Source: Hermatobates lingyangjiaoensis | Taxonomy: Eukaryota > Arthropoda > Insecta > Hemiptera > Hermatobatidae | Direction: 5' to 3' | DNA length: 64,000 bases | Assembly (NCBI GenBank): GCA_026182355.1 | Contig: JAPFBL010001055.1 | Span: forward strand, 39,928-103,927 | Shown here: positions 52,810-61,457 of the stretch, piece after piece | Numbering within the stretch: the stretch's first letter is position 1 | How the letters are laid out: the number at the start of each line of letters is the position of its first letter | Translations under genes and position numbers: made by a program | The notes under the pieces: model-generated | What the model saw: only the letters and a program-made list of their open reading frames with translations | The model's database searches: none | What the model was told of the DNA's origin: nothing

Positions 52810-54330
52810 TCAGTCCATGATCGGCATCGAGAAATCGGCGCCCGTGGCGACGCCGTCGGGCCAGCGCTGGGTGACCGTCTTCGTGCGCGTGTAGAAGCGG
52901 AACGAATCCGGACCGTGCTGGTTCAGGTCACCGAAGCCGGAGGCCTTCCAGCCACCGAAGGTGTGGTACGCGATCGGCACGGGGATCGGGACGTTGACGC
53001 CGACCATGCCGACGCGGATGCGGTCGGCGAACTCGCGGGCGGCGCGGCCGTTGCGGGTGAAGACGGCGACGCCGTTGCCGTAGACGTGCTCGTCCGGAAG
53101 GCGGAACGCCTCCTCGAAGTCGTCGGCGCGGACGATGCACAGAACCGGGCCGAAAATCTCCTCGGTGTAGATCGACATGTCGGTGGTGACGTTGTCGAAG
53201 AGCGTCGGCTGGATGAAGTAGCCGTCGGCCAGCGATTCGCCCTCGAAGTCCGCGTCGGTGGCGCCCTTGCCGCGGCCGTCGACGACCAACTCGGCGCCGG
53301 CCGCTTCACCTTCGTCGATGAGCTGGCCGATGCGGTCGAGAGCGGACTTCGCGACGACGGGGCCGTAAGAGGCGTCGGGATCGAGGCTGTGGCCGACCTT
53401 CAGTTCCGGGATTCGTTCCTCGAGCTTGGCTCGCAGGGCATCGGCGGTTTCCTTGCCGACCGGAACGGCGACGGAGATGGCCATGCACCGTTCGCCGGCG
53501 GAACCGTACGCTGCGCCGACGAGAGCATCGACGGCGCTGTCGAGATCGGCGTCGGGGAGGATGATCATGTGGTTCTTGGCGCCGCCGAAGCACTGGGATC
53601 GCTTGCCGGTGGCCGCGCAGCGCTCGTAGATGTACTTGGCGATCGGCGTGGAGCCGACGAAACCGACGGCCTGGATGACCTCGGAGTCGAGGATCGCGTC
53701 GACGGATTCCTTGTCGCCGTGGACGACGTTGAACACGCCGGCGGGTCCGCCGGCCTCGATGAACAGTTCCGCGAGGCGGACCGGGACGGAGGGGTCGCGC
53801 TCCGAAGGCTTGAGCACGAACGCGTTGCCAGCGGCCAACGCGGGGCCAGCCTTCCACAGGGGGATCATCGCCGGGAAGTTGAACGGCGTGATGCCCGCGA
53901 CGACGCCGAGCGGCTGACGCATCGAGAAGACGTCGATGCCGGTGCCCACCGAGTTGGAGAACTCGCCCTTGAGGAAGTGGGGCGCGCCGACCGAGAACTC
54001 GAGGACATCCGTGCCGCGGGCGATGTCGCCCTTGGCGTCCTCGAACGTCTTGCCGTGCTCGAGCGACAAGGTGCGGGCGATTTCATCGATGTTGTCGTTG
54101 ATCAGCGAGATCCACTTCATGATCACGCGGATGCGCTTCTGTGGGTTGGTCTTCGCCCACCCGACCTGCGCGCGCTCCGCGCTCGCGATGACGTCGTGGA
54201 CTTCGGCGGCGGAGGCGAGTTCGACATTCGCCTGCACCTGACCGGTGGACGGGTTCATGACGGGGGCCGTGCGGCCGCTGGTGCCCGGCTTGGCGGCACC
54301 GTCGACGAAATGCGTGATCGTGCGGGTCAT
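52810..54330 (-). CDS. mmsA: CoA-acylating methylmalonate-semialdehyde dehydrogenase
   Basis: Converts methylmalonate semialdehyde to propionyl-CoA. 506 residues from the ATG at 54330, preceded by AGGAGCAGAG. ITPFNFPAMIPLW and the catalytic Cys in AGERCMAISVAV identify the MMSDH group of aldehyde dehydrogenases. Intact; first gene of the mmsA-mmsB-permease operon. Confidence 0.95.
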   Translation of the reverse strand: MTRTITHFVDGAAKPGTSGRTAPVMNPSTGQVQANVELASAAEVHDVIASAERAQVGWAKTNPQKRIRVIMKWISLINDNIDEIARTLSLEHGKTFEDAKGDIARGTDVLEFSVGAPHFLKGEFSNSVGTGIDVFSMRQPLGVVAGITPFNFPAMIPLWKAGPALAAGNAFVLKPSERDPSVPVRLAELFIEAGGPAGVFNVVHGDKESVDAILDSEVIQAVGFVGSTPIAKYIYERCAATGKRSQCFGGAKNHMIILPDADLDSAVDALVGAAYGSAGERCMAISVAVPVGKETADALRAKLEERIPELKVGHSLDPDASYGPVVAKSALDRIGQLIDEGEAAGAELVVDGRGKGATDADFEGESLADGYFIQPTLFDNVTTDMSIYTEEIFGPVLCIVRADDFEEAFRLPDEHVYGNGVAVFTRNGRAAREFADRIRVGMVGVNVPIPVPIAYHTFGGWKASGFGDLNQHGPDSFRFYTRTKTVTQRWPDGVATGADFSMPIMD

Positions 54331-54431
54331 CTCTGCTCCTGCATGGTCTGCTGGGATTCGGTGTCGTTCCCGGTCGAGAATTCCTGTTCGGTCCGGAACG
54401 AATCTGAGCCGAGACGCTAATGGAGACATGG

Positions 54432-54455
54432 GTCACACTCGAAAACGATTGTGAC
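54432..54455. promoter_or_regulatory. operator-like palindrome upstream of mmsA
   Basis: GTCACACTCG, AAAA, CGATTGTGAC: 10-bp arms with one mismatch, about 100 bp upstream of mmsA and next to the end of the TetR gene. A likely site for the adjacent regulator. Confidence 0.5.
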
Positions 54456-54549
54456 GTGGAGCGCCGATTACCCCGCCGAAAACCGTGCTGCGGTGCGGTG
54501 GTGTGGGGCTTCGTCGGCAAGCGGTGTCCGCTGAACACCCCCGGGCCGG

Positions 54550-55122
54550 CTACTCGTTCCCGTCCACGATCCCCTGGATGATCGCCGCGTAGTGGTCGAT
54601 GAGTTCGGTGCGGTCGAAGGCCGCGAAGTCGACGTCTCCCACGCGCCGCATGAACGACAGGCCGGCGAGCATCGCCATCGCCGCTTGGGCGCGCAGATCC
54701 GGCGACGGATTCGGGTGCGGGGCCTCTTTCGCGATGCGTCGTGCGAGCACCCGCAGGAGGTCTTCCTTGATCCTCCGGCCGATGGTGTCGAGGGATTCCG
54801 CGCCGCCGTCGGTGACCGTGAGGACGCGGATGGTGGAGTACGGCGCGTTGTCCGGAGCACTGATCGTCTCCAGGACCGATGTCATTCCGAGCTGGTCGAA
54901 AGGCCCGCTGAACAACGCGGAGGCGCTGTCGGTGAAGTCGACCGTCTGCTCGAAAAGGCGTTCCTTGCTGTGGAAATGCTTGATTATCAACGCGGAGCTG
55001 ACGCCGGCTGCCGCCGCGATGTCCTTCAGCGACACCTGGGCGAAGGAGCGTTGGCTGAACAGCTCTCGGGAGCACTTCAGGATTCGGGTGCGGGCGTCGG
55101 GTTGCGGCGCGGTGGGCTGCAT
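54550..55122 (-). CDS. TetR/AcrR family regulator next to the mms operon
   Basis: 190 residues from the ATG at 55122. The N-terminal helix-turn-helix (FAQVSLKDIAAAAGVSSALI, then IKHFHSKERLFEQ) is typical. The C-terminal part (LRVLARRIAKEAPHPNPSPD; MAMLAGLSFMRRVGD) is TetR-like with no known ligand. It is transcribed in the same direction as mmsA, 219 bp upstream of it, so it probably controls that operon. Intact; the start follows TAACCT by 7 nt. Confidence 0.88.
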   Translation of the reverse strand: MQPTAPQPDARTRILKCSRELFSQRSFAQVSLKDIAAAAGVSSALIIKHFHSKERLFEQTVDFTDSASALFSGPFDQLGMTSVLETISAPDNAPYSTIRVLTVTDGGAESLDTIGRRIKEDLLRVLARRIAKEAPHPNPSPDLRAQAAMAMLAGLSFMRRVGDVDFAAFDRTELIDHYAAIIQGIVDGNE

Positions 55123-55129
55123 GTTTTCG

Positions 55130-55135
55130 AGGTTA
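55130..55135 (-). promoter_or_regulatory. -10 box for leaderless TetR gene
   Basis: On the minus strand TAACCT, CGAAAAC, ATG at 55122. Confidence 0.55.
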
Positions 55136-55270
55136 CAAGCGCTGCCGCGCGGCCCCGAATCGCCATCGCGCACTTCATGGCAGTCCTGGGGAGGCGTTAC
55201 CGCCGTCCCGGCGTTGCGCAGTGCGCGTATGGCTCGCGCAACAAACGAATTTCCACGCCGTCCCCATCCA

Positions 55271-55338
55271 CAGATGCGCCCGTTCCAGGCAGATACTCCC
55301 GTTGCAACGGGCGCATTTGCATGGAACGGGCGCATCTG
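55271..55338. repeat. 68-bp palindromic repeat, copy 4
   Basis: Nearly the consensus, with the ATACTCCCG variant shared with copy 3 and GCGCATTTGCATGG in the right arm. Confidence 0.9.
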
Positions 55339-55439
55339 GCAAGGCATCCACCGGGGGATCGGGCGTCGACGGGGTCTCCGGGGTAAAGGTCGACGAGGCT
55401 CCAAGGGTAAAAGGGGTCCCGGGGGAGAAGGCCATCGTT

Positions 55440-56343
55440 ATGAATCGGCTCATCAATCGGTTGAACCCGCGACCGGCCTTCTTCTCGCCTCCTGCGGTGC
55501 GGGTGGGGCGCAGCGGGACGCCGCTCCGTCTCCGGCGGCGGGATCGTCGGAAAGTGAAACCCGCTCGACGGTCACCGTGACCAGCACGGTCGAACGAAAG
55601 GGCATCGACGTCGACTTCGATTCCCTGCAGCAGGTCGACCCGAGCACGTTCCGCGAGGGCACGCGGCAGTCGTTGAAATACGTCGTCGATGGGAAGGTGG
55701 GGGAGTGCTTCGTCGGCGGTGAATTCGTCACTTGCATCGGGAAGGCGGCCGGCGATGTGCCCGACGTCGACATGCCGCCCTTCTCGGGCGCCCCGGTGCG
55801 GTCATGATCGGCGCCGCGGGCGTCGCCTACACCATCGTCGAAGGCGTCCCGCCCGCCCGGATGGAGCTGGAAACGGGCCAGTGGGTGGACTTCGGCAGCG
55901 TCCAATGCGGCAAGCCCGACGACTCGCGCTTGGTGTGCAGGGCCGACTCCACGGCGATCCAGATCAAGGGTTCGGGCCGCGACATCGCCACCGAAGGCCC
56001 GGTTCTCGCGGGCAACGAACTTCAGGCGAGCGCGTCCGACAAACCGCCGACGGAGTACAAAACCGGCACTGACGTGCTGGTGAAGGCTCCCATGTTGTGC
56101 GGCGCGATGGAGGGCCATCGCCTCGCCGACGTCGTCGAGGGTGAAATCACTTGCAAGGAGGCGATGGAGGTGCTCGACGAATATGACTCGCGTGCGGACG
56201 CCGAGGGCACCGGAAACGCGATGCACGTCCAATTCGACGGATGGGCGTGCACCTCACCGACGGCGGGCCGGTCGCAGCAGCTGGGGACGTCGACGGTGTG
56301 CGAGCACAGCGCGCGCGGCATCCGAGTCCACGCCCCCGCATAA
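55440..56343 (+). CDS. putative lipoprotein (frameshifted)
   Basis: About 300 residues. MNRLINRLNPR leads, after a one-base shift near 55475, into a lipobox (GLLLASCGAGG), so it is probably lipid-anchored. It then shows a Thr/Ser-rich linker and a domain with several Cys (GECFVGGEFVTCIG; VQCGKPDDSRLVC; APMLCGAMEG; EGEITCKEAME). The DSRADAEGTGNAMHVQFDGW-like end is common in mycobacterial and corynebacterial secreted proteins. A second break lies near 55800 (missing G; SGAPG to AVMIGAAG). No family name is certain. Confidence 0.7.
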
Positions 56344-56480
56344 CCAACGCCCACACTGCCCGGTCCCCACATTCGTGGGAGCCGAGCACTCCCGTTTTTC
56401 GGGTTTTCCCATGAATCGAGCGGACGTTTGGCTAATGTTTGTCAAGTGCATATTGATCTAGCCGGTGATCGCTGACGGCC

Positions 56481-57584
56481 GTGGACCTCCGCCAGCCGAC
56501 CAGCGTCGGCATTTCCCGCCACGGCCACGACCATGTTCACCGCTACCGCAACGTCAACGGCGACGACCATCCCCGCGGCCACGGGCACCGCCAGGGTCAC
56601 GGCCACGGGCACCGCCAGGGTCACGCCCACGCTCACTCCCACGGCGACGACCACCGCCACCAACGCGGCCCCCTCCGGCATTTCCGCGGCCTGCGCGCCG
56701 AGCTCGACCGGCTCGGCACTTCGTGGCCGACCAGTTCGCGCTCGGGCCTCCCGCACTTCCGCATCCCGCGCCTCGGCCTCCCGCACTTCGTGCCGCCGCG
56801 CCTCTCCACGCCTCGCTTGCCGACGCCCCGCGCCGGCTTCCCGCGCCCGGCCCTCGCCCGCTTCGGTTCCGCGCGCCCCGGCCGCGGCCGGATCAGGTTC
56901 GCCACGTTGCTGGCGCATTGGCCGGCGACGGTCTTCCTCATCGTGCTGCTCGCGTCGCTCGACAGCGATCCCGGTCGCCTGACGGCGGTGGCCTTCGCCA
57001 GCGCGCTGATCTTCGGGTCGTGGGCGCTGCAGATGGCGTTGCAGGTGGTCATCGTCAATCTTTTCCCGTGGTGGGAGGCGGCCATCGCGGCGACGGGCGT
57101 GACGGCGATCGTGTGGCTCCAGCTGTGGTTGGCGCTGCCGGGCATGGGTTTCGTCCACGAGATGGTCGGCGATCCGCGCCTGCATGCGGGCTCGCTGGCG
57201 ATGGCCCTGGTCCTGCTGCCCGTGGCCAGCGCGTTCATGGTCCGCTTCCTGTGGCACGTCGGCGTGGCGCGGGTCGTGGAGGACCTGGGCCAGGCCGAGT
57301 TCGAGGCGTGGGCGGCCGAGCATGCGCGCGTCGGCGGCTGGTACGCCCCGGATGGGCGGCGCCGCGTGGTCCGGCGGCACATCGACCGCGCCGCCCACTG
57401 GCGCCCGTACGCGGCGGGCGCGGTGCTGGTCGTGGCGCTGGGCGCACTGACGGGCCTGTGGCACCCGGCCGCGCAGCTGGTCATGGGCGTCTGCTTCTTC
57501 GCGGCGCCGTGGGTCTACCGCCGCCTGGTCGTGCGCGCTGCGGCGGACGGCGATGGGGGACCGGGGGTCGGCACCGGCGGGTAA
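56481..57584 (+). CDS. membrane protein with histidine-rich N-terminus
   Basis: 367 residues from the GTG at 56481. Residues 13-65 contain about 20 His in HGHDHVH, HGHGHRQGH and HAHAHSHGDDHRH patterns, as in Ni, Zn or Co handling proteins. A Pro/Arg-rich repeat (LPHFRIPRLGLPHFVPPRLS) follows, then about five membrane helices (ATVFLIVLLASL; ALIFGSWALQMALQVVIVNL; MALVLLPVASAFMV; LVVALGALTGLW). I do not recognise the family. The His tract suggests metal buffering, but this is inference. Intact. Confidence 0.7.
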   Translation: MDLRQPTSVGISRHGHDHVHRYRNVNGDDHPRGHGHRQGHGHGHRQGHAHAHSHGDDHRHQRGPLRHFRGLRAELDRLGTSWPTSSRSGLPHFRIPRLGLPHFVPPRLSTPRLPTPRAGFPRPALARFGSARPGRGRIRFATLLAHWPATVFLIVLLASLDSDPGRLTAVAFASALIFGSWALQMALQVVIVNLFPWWEAAIAATGVTAIVWLQLWLALPGMGFVHEMVGDPRLHAGSLAMALVLLPVASAFMVRFLWHVGVARVVEDLGQAEFEAWAAEHARVGGWYAPDGRRRVVRRHIDRAAHWRPYAAGAVLVVALGALTGLWHPAAQLVMGVCFFAAPWVYRRLVVRAAADGDGGPGVGTGG

Positions 57585-57611
57585 AGCTTTGCGACGCCCA
57601 CCTCCCCATGG

Positions 57612-57629
57612 CATGCCCTAGGGGGTATG
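57612..57629. promoter_or_regulatory. CsoR/CstR-type operator overlapping the rhodanese promoter
   Basis: CATGCCC-TAGG-GGGTATG, an 18-bp palindrome with one mismatch, overlaps a -10 box TATGAT at 57626-57631. C-tract/G-tract palindromes of this form are bound by CsoR-family sensors of copper or sulfane sulfur. Confidence 0.45.
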
Positions 57630-57672
57630 ATGTGCCGGGAATTCGCCCATGCACCCGACCCCGGAGGTCCCC

Positions 57673-58005
57673 ATGTCATTTTTCGCGAAGCTCTTCGGCT
57701 CCGAAGGCAAGATCGGCGGCGCGGAGGCCGTGCAGATGTGCAAGGACGGCGCGCGCCTCGTCGACGTCCGCACCGATGCCGAACGTCGCCTGGCCTCGCC
57801 GAAGAAGTCGTCGCACACCCCGGTGCAGCAGATCTCCGCGCGCTGCGGCGAGCTGAACAAGAAGCACCCGGTCATCGCCGTGTGCGCCCACGGCCCCCGC
57901 GCCCGCCGCGCCTGCAACGTGCTGCGCAAGCAGGGTTTCGACGCCTACTGGCTCGCCGGCGGCGTCAACGCCTGGCAGAACGCGGGCGGCCAGGTCAAGC
58001 AGTAG
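57673..58005 (+). CDS. rhodanese-like sulfurtransferase
   Basis: 110-residue single rhodanese domain. VDVRTDAERR and the active-site loop VCAHGPRARRACNVL (catalytic Cys in CAHGPR) are present, with YWLAGGVNAWQ near the end. Transfers sulfane sulfur. GGAGGTCCCC is the ribosome-binding region. The C-terminus NAGGQVKQ is normal. Intact, with a CsoR/CstR-type palindrome in its promoter. Confidence 0.9.
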   Translation: MSFFAKLFGSEGKIGGAEAVQMCKDGARLVDVRTDAERRLASPKKSSHTPVQQISARCGELNKKHPVIAVCAHGPRARRACNVLRKQGFDAYWLAGGVNAWQNAGGQVKQ

Positions 58006-58039
58006 GCCGCACCCTCTGCGCCACGCCCTCCAGGCCCCG

Positions 58040-59340
58040 CTACCTCTCGCGGACCAGCGCCGGGTCGAGCCCGCGGCTGAACACCGCCGCCCGCGTGCGG
58101 TCCAGCGTCTCCTGCAGCCGCTCGCGATCGGGGAAGCCGCGCCCGTCCGGCCCGGGCGCACCGTCGGCATCGAGGCGTTTCAGGATCGCCGACACCGGCG
58201 CGACCCGCACGGGGAACGTCTGGTACGGGGTCACGACCGTCGGCACGTACGTCAGGCCGGACACGCCCCATCGGCCGTCGGCACGCGAAAACTCCAGCTC
58301 AACCGTCATTCCCTCGTAGGACAGCACGGTTTCCGCGGACTGGTGCGCGACCATGTTGCCCAGCCCGTAGATGACCGACTTGCCGTTGACCATCTCGATC
58401 GGCTGCACGGCGTGGATGTGGTGGCCGTAGACGACGTCGACGTCGGGGGAGGCCGTGAGCGCCTGCGCAAGCTCAACCTGTTGCTGCGTCGGCTCGACGA
58501 CGGCTTCCTCGCCGGCGTGCATGGCCACCATCACGATGTCCGCGCCCGCCGCCCGCGCCGCCGCGGCTTTGCCCAGCAGGTTGGCGGGGTCGAGGTCGCC
58601 GAGCATCCAGGGGTGCTCGACGGGGATGCCGTTGGTGCCGTAGGTGCCGGTGACCACGGCGACGCGGGCGCCGTTGGCGGCGGTGAAGACCCGCGGCGCG
58701 GCCATCTCCTCCGGGCTGCGCGCCGCGCCGGAATGCAGGATGCCCGCCGCGTCGAACGTGTCCAGCGTCCGGAATAGCCCCTCGGTGCCGGCGTCGACGG
58801 AGTGGTTGGAGGCCGTGGTGCACATGTCCCAGCCGGTGTCCTTGATCGCGTCGATGACCTGCGGCGGCGATTGGAACCCCGGGTACCCCAGGTACGGTCC
58901 TTCCGGCGGCGCGAAGACGGTTTCCTGGTGGCAGACGGCCATGTCGGCGCCCTCGATCATGGGCTTGACGTCGGCGAACATGTCCGCGAAATTCCACGTC
59001 CCGTCGCCGTTTTCACCGGAGGCCCACACTTCTTCGTGCCACAGCAGGTCGCCCGAGACGGTAACGGTCAGGCGGTCGGGGTCCGGCTTTTCGCTTGACG
59101 ACGGCCCGCGCTCCCGTCCGCGCCGCCCCCTTCGGGCCCGGCCGCCCCGGGTTCGGCGCCGCCGCGGGCGCGGATCCGGCCGGCGCCGAGGAAGCCGGTG
59201 TCGCCGCGGAGGAAGCCGGTGGCGTGATCGGCGCCTGCGACGAGGGCGGCGCCGACCGTCATCGCGGCGAGGATGCCGGCGAGTCCTCGTCGACTCGGTC
59301 GGGCCGCGCCGCTGCGGCGGGGACGGGAAGTGGCGTTCAT
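58040..59340 (-). CDS. CapA family protein (frameshifted)
   Basis: About 433 residues. An Arg-rich start and hydrophobic segment (RRGLAGILAAMTVGAALVAG) anchor or export it. The CapA domain, a calcineurin-like metallophosphoesterase fold related to poly-gamma-glutamate synthesis, shows LTVTVSGDLLWHEEVW, CHQETVFAPPEG, SNHSVDAGTEGL and VYGHHIHAVQPIE. Activity is unknown in this genus. One break near 59085-59095, at a copy of the recurrent motif. Start taken as the ATG at 59340. Confidence 0.82.
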
Positions 59341-59481
59341 GGTGCTTCCAGTATGGGTGCGTTCGCGCCGGAAGTCAGCCACCCGTGCACACGAGCGCGC
59401 CGTGGGGCGGGCACCGGGTTCGATCACGCGGCCATTCGCCCGCGAATTCGATGCGGATCGTAAAACCCCGGCCTGACCCGG

Positions 59482-59487
59482 TACATT
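59482..59487 (+). promoter_or_regulatory. -10 box for leaderless L,D-transpeptidase gene
   Basis: TACATT, GGAACC (6 nt), GTG at 59494. Confidence 0.5.
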
Positions 59488-59493
59488 GGAACC

Positions 59494-60392
59494 GTGACCC
59501 ATTCACCCGCACCGCGCCGCCGCCCGATCGACGACGCGCGCCGCCCTCGCCGCCGCGCCGAAGAGCGCCGTCCGGCGAAGCACCGTGCCCGCGGCCACCG
59601 GGCCAACGGCGGCGCGCAGCAGTGGCGGGTGCAGGTCGATCCCGACCGTCCGGCGCATCGGGCGGCGCGTCGGCGTCGTCGTCAGGCGCCCGCCCCCGTG
59701 GCCTCGGCCGTGCCGCGGCGCTCCGTGCTCGCCGGCGTCACCGCGATCTTCGGGGTCGCGGTCCTCGGGGTGGTCGGCGCCATCGCGATGGGCATGCCGC
59801 GCGACACGGAGGAAGTGCTCACCGCCGACCAGACTCCCCAGGCCGCGCCGGGGCCGCTGCCCGCCGACGTGCGCGGCGAAATGATCCAGCGCCACCTGCA
59901 GGGCGTGCCCGTGCCGTTCCCGCGCAACGTCGAAATCCACGACCGCGTCGCCGAAACCCAGCCGCGCACCGAGGCCGACGTCATCGAGGCCGTCAACGGC
60001 GTGCTCCACTCGTGGAACCTCACGCCGGACGGGAAGCTCGTGCACAACAACTGCCCGCCGCACGCCCGCGCGTGCGTCGACGTGGACAACCGCTTGGCGT
60101 GGCTGCAGGAGGATGGCCGCATCACCCGCGGCCCCGTGCCCACCACCACCGGCATGCGGGCTACGAAAGCCCGCGCGGCGAATTCACCGTCCAGCGCAAG
60201 GTCCGCGACGAAATCAGCTACGTCTTCGACAACGAGCCGATGCCGTTCTCGGTGTACTTCACCTCCACCGGCGTCGCGTTCCACCAGGGCGACCTGACGC
60301 AGGACTCGCACGGCTGCATCCACCTGTCCGAGCCGGATGCGGCGCACTTCTTCGACGTGCTCAAACCCAACGACGTCGTGGTCACCTTCTAG
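59494..60392 (+). CDS. L,D-transpeptidase (YkuD) (frameshifted)
   Basis: Cross-links peptidoglycan through 3-3 bonds. About 299 residues: a basic cytoplasmic N-terminus (about 75 residues), a membrane anchor (RRSVLAGVTAIFGVAVLGVV), a linker, and a YkuD domain ending with the catalytic motif SHGCIHLSEPDA. GEFTVQRKVR and GVAFHQGD precede the active site. One break near 60153 (TTTG to AGYESPRGEF). It is convergent with the kinase gene, separated by a hairpin. Confidence 0.88.
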
Positions 60393-60407
60393 GCCGCCGC
60401 ACGCACG

Positions 60408-60452
60408 ACGCGGGCGTCGCAAAGCACACCACTTGCTTTGTGACGCCCGCGT
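60408..60452. terminator. bidirectional hairpin made of inverted recurrent motifs
   Basis: ACGCGGGCGTCGCAAAGCA, 7-nt loop, TGCTTTGTGACGCCCGCGT: a 19-bp stem with one mismatch between convergent genes. Both arms are copies of the recurrent motif. Confidence 0.8.
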
Positions 60453-60458
60453 TTCACC

Positions 60459-61457
60459 TCAGGGAACGATGTAGCAGCCGGCGCCCGGCACGCATTCGAC
60501 GGTGAAATCCGCCGGGCCGACCGGATCGCCGTCGGCGAAGGCGGTCACGCCGTCCATGCGCAGCGAAATGTGCGACGCCCGGAAGGTGGACACGCCCTCC
60601 TCGTTGAGGAAATCGCCGGTGAAGATCTTGGGGAACTTCATCGCCGCACGGCGCCGCGACAGGCGCTTGAGCACCGTCACGTTGAGCATCCCGTCCGTCG
60701 GATCGGCGGTGGGGCAGACCTTCATGCCGCCGCCGTAAGTCCTGGTGCTGCCGATGGCGACCATGGTCAGGTTCTCGTCGAGCACCCGATCCCGCTCGAT
60801 GACCAGCCGGGCCGGCAGGGAATGGAACTTGGCGAACTCGATGGCGATGGCCGCCACGTACCGCGACTTGCCCGTCGGCCAGGAAATCTGGTTCGTCCGC
60901 TCGGTGACCAGCGAATCGAAGCCGGCCATGGCGATGGTGCCGAACCAATGGTCCTCGAAGCCGGGGCCCTTCATCAAGCCCAGGTCCGTGGTGCGGAAAC
61001 GGCCGACCGCGATGGTCTCCGCCGCCCGCTCCGGATCCAGCGGGATGCCGTGCTCGCGGGCGTGGTCGTTGCCCGTGCCGGTAGGGATGATGCCGATGGG
61101 CTTGCCGGACATCGCCTGCTCCTGCAGCACCAGCGACACCAGGCCATCGCCGCCGCAGCAGGCGATGACGTCGATCGCGTCGTCGGCGACGGCCTCGGCG
61201 GCCAGCTCGCGCGACGCCTGCGGGCTGGAGCCCTGCATGTGCACGACGTCGACGCCGAGCTCCGCCAGGCGATTGCGGGCCTTCGCCAGCTTGTCGCCGG
61301 TGCGGCCCTTGCCGGCCTTCGGGTTGCTGATCAGCGCAACGCGGCGGACGTCGAGCTTGCCCTCGCGGTACGTCTCGGGGTGGGGGCCGTGCGCCGGCCC
61401 GGTTTCGTTCTCGGCGGTCATGCCGGCGTCGCCGGCACCCGGTCCGTCAGCGTTCAT
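60459..61457 (-). CDS. diacylglycerol kinase family lipid kinase
   Basis: 332 residues. RVALISNPKAGKGRTGDKL, the nucleotide motif CCGGDGLVSLVLQ (family GGDGT), and IGIIPTGTGNDHAREHGIPL identify a DgkB/LCB5-type kinase phosphorylating diacylglycerol or a related lipid at the membrane. Thr of GGDGT is Leu here. Intact. Its start overlaps the 3' end of the FAD oxidase gene by 11 bp, so the two are co-transcribed. Confidence 0.9.
   Translation of the reverse strand: MNADGPGAGDAGMTAENETGPAHGPHPETYREGKLDVRRVALISNPKAGKGRTGDKLAKARNRLAELGVDVVHMQGSSPQASRELAAEAVADDAIDVIACCGGDGLVSLVLQEQAMSGKPIGIIPTGTGNDHAREHGIPLDPERAAETIAVGRFRTTDLGLMKGPGFEDHWFGTIAMAGFDSLVTERTNQISWPTGKSRYVAAIAIEFAKFHSLPARLVIERDRVLDENLTMVAIGSTRTYGGGMKVCPTADPTDGMLNVTVLKRLSRRRAAMKFPKIFTGDFLNEEGVSTFRASHISLRMDGVTAFADGDPVGPADFTVECVPGAGCYIVP

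Larger units (their letters stand above)
55123..55439. other. divergent intergenic region with 68-bp repeat copy 4
   Basis: No gene seen. It holds the TetR promoter and the palindromic repeat. GGGGGAGAAGG before 55440 is the ribosome-binding region of the lipoprotein gene. Confidence 0.4.

Noticed and set aside
43667..55338. Short protein read from the 68-bp repeats (MRPFQADTPVATGA and similar)
   Set aside because: The same peptide appears in both directions only because the repeat is a palindrome; no start signals or conserved frame lengths.
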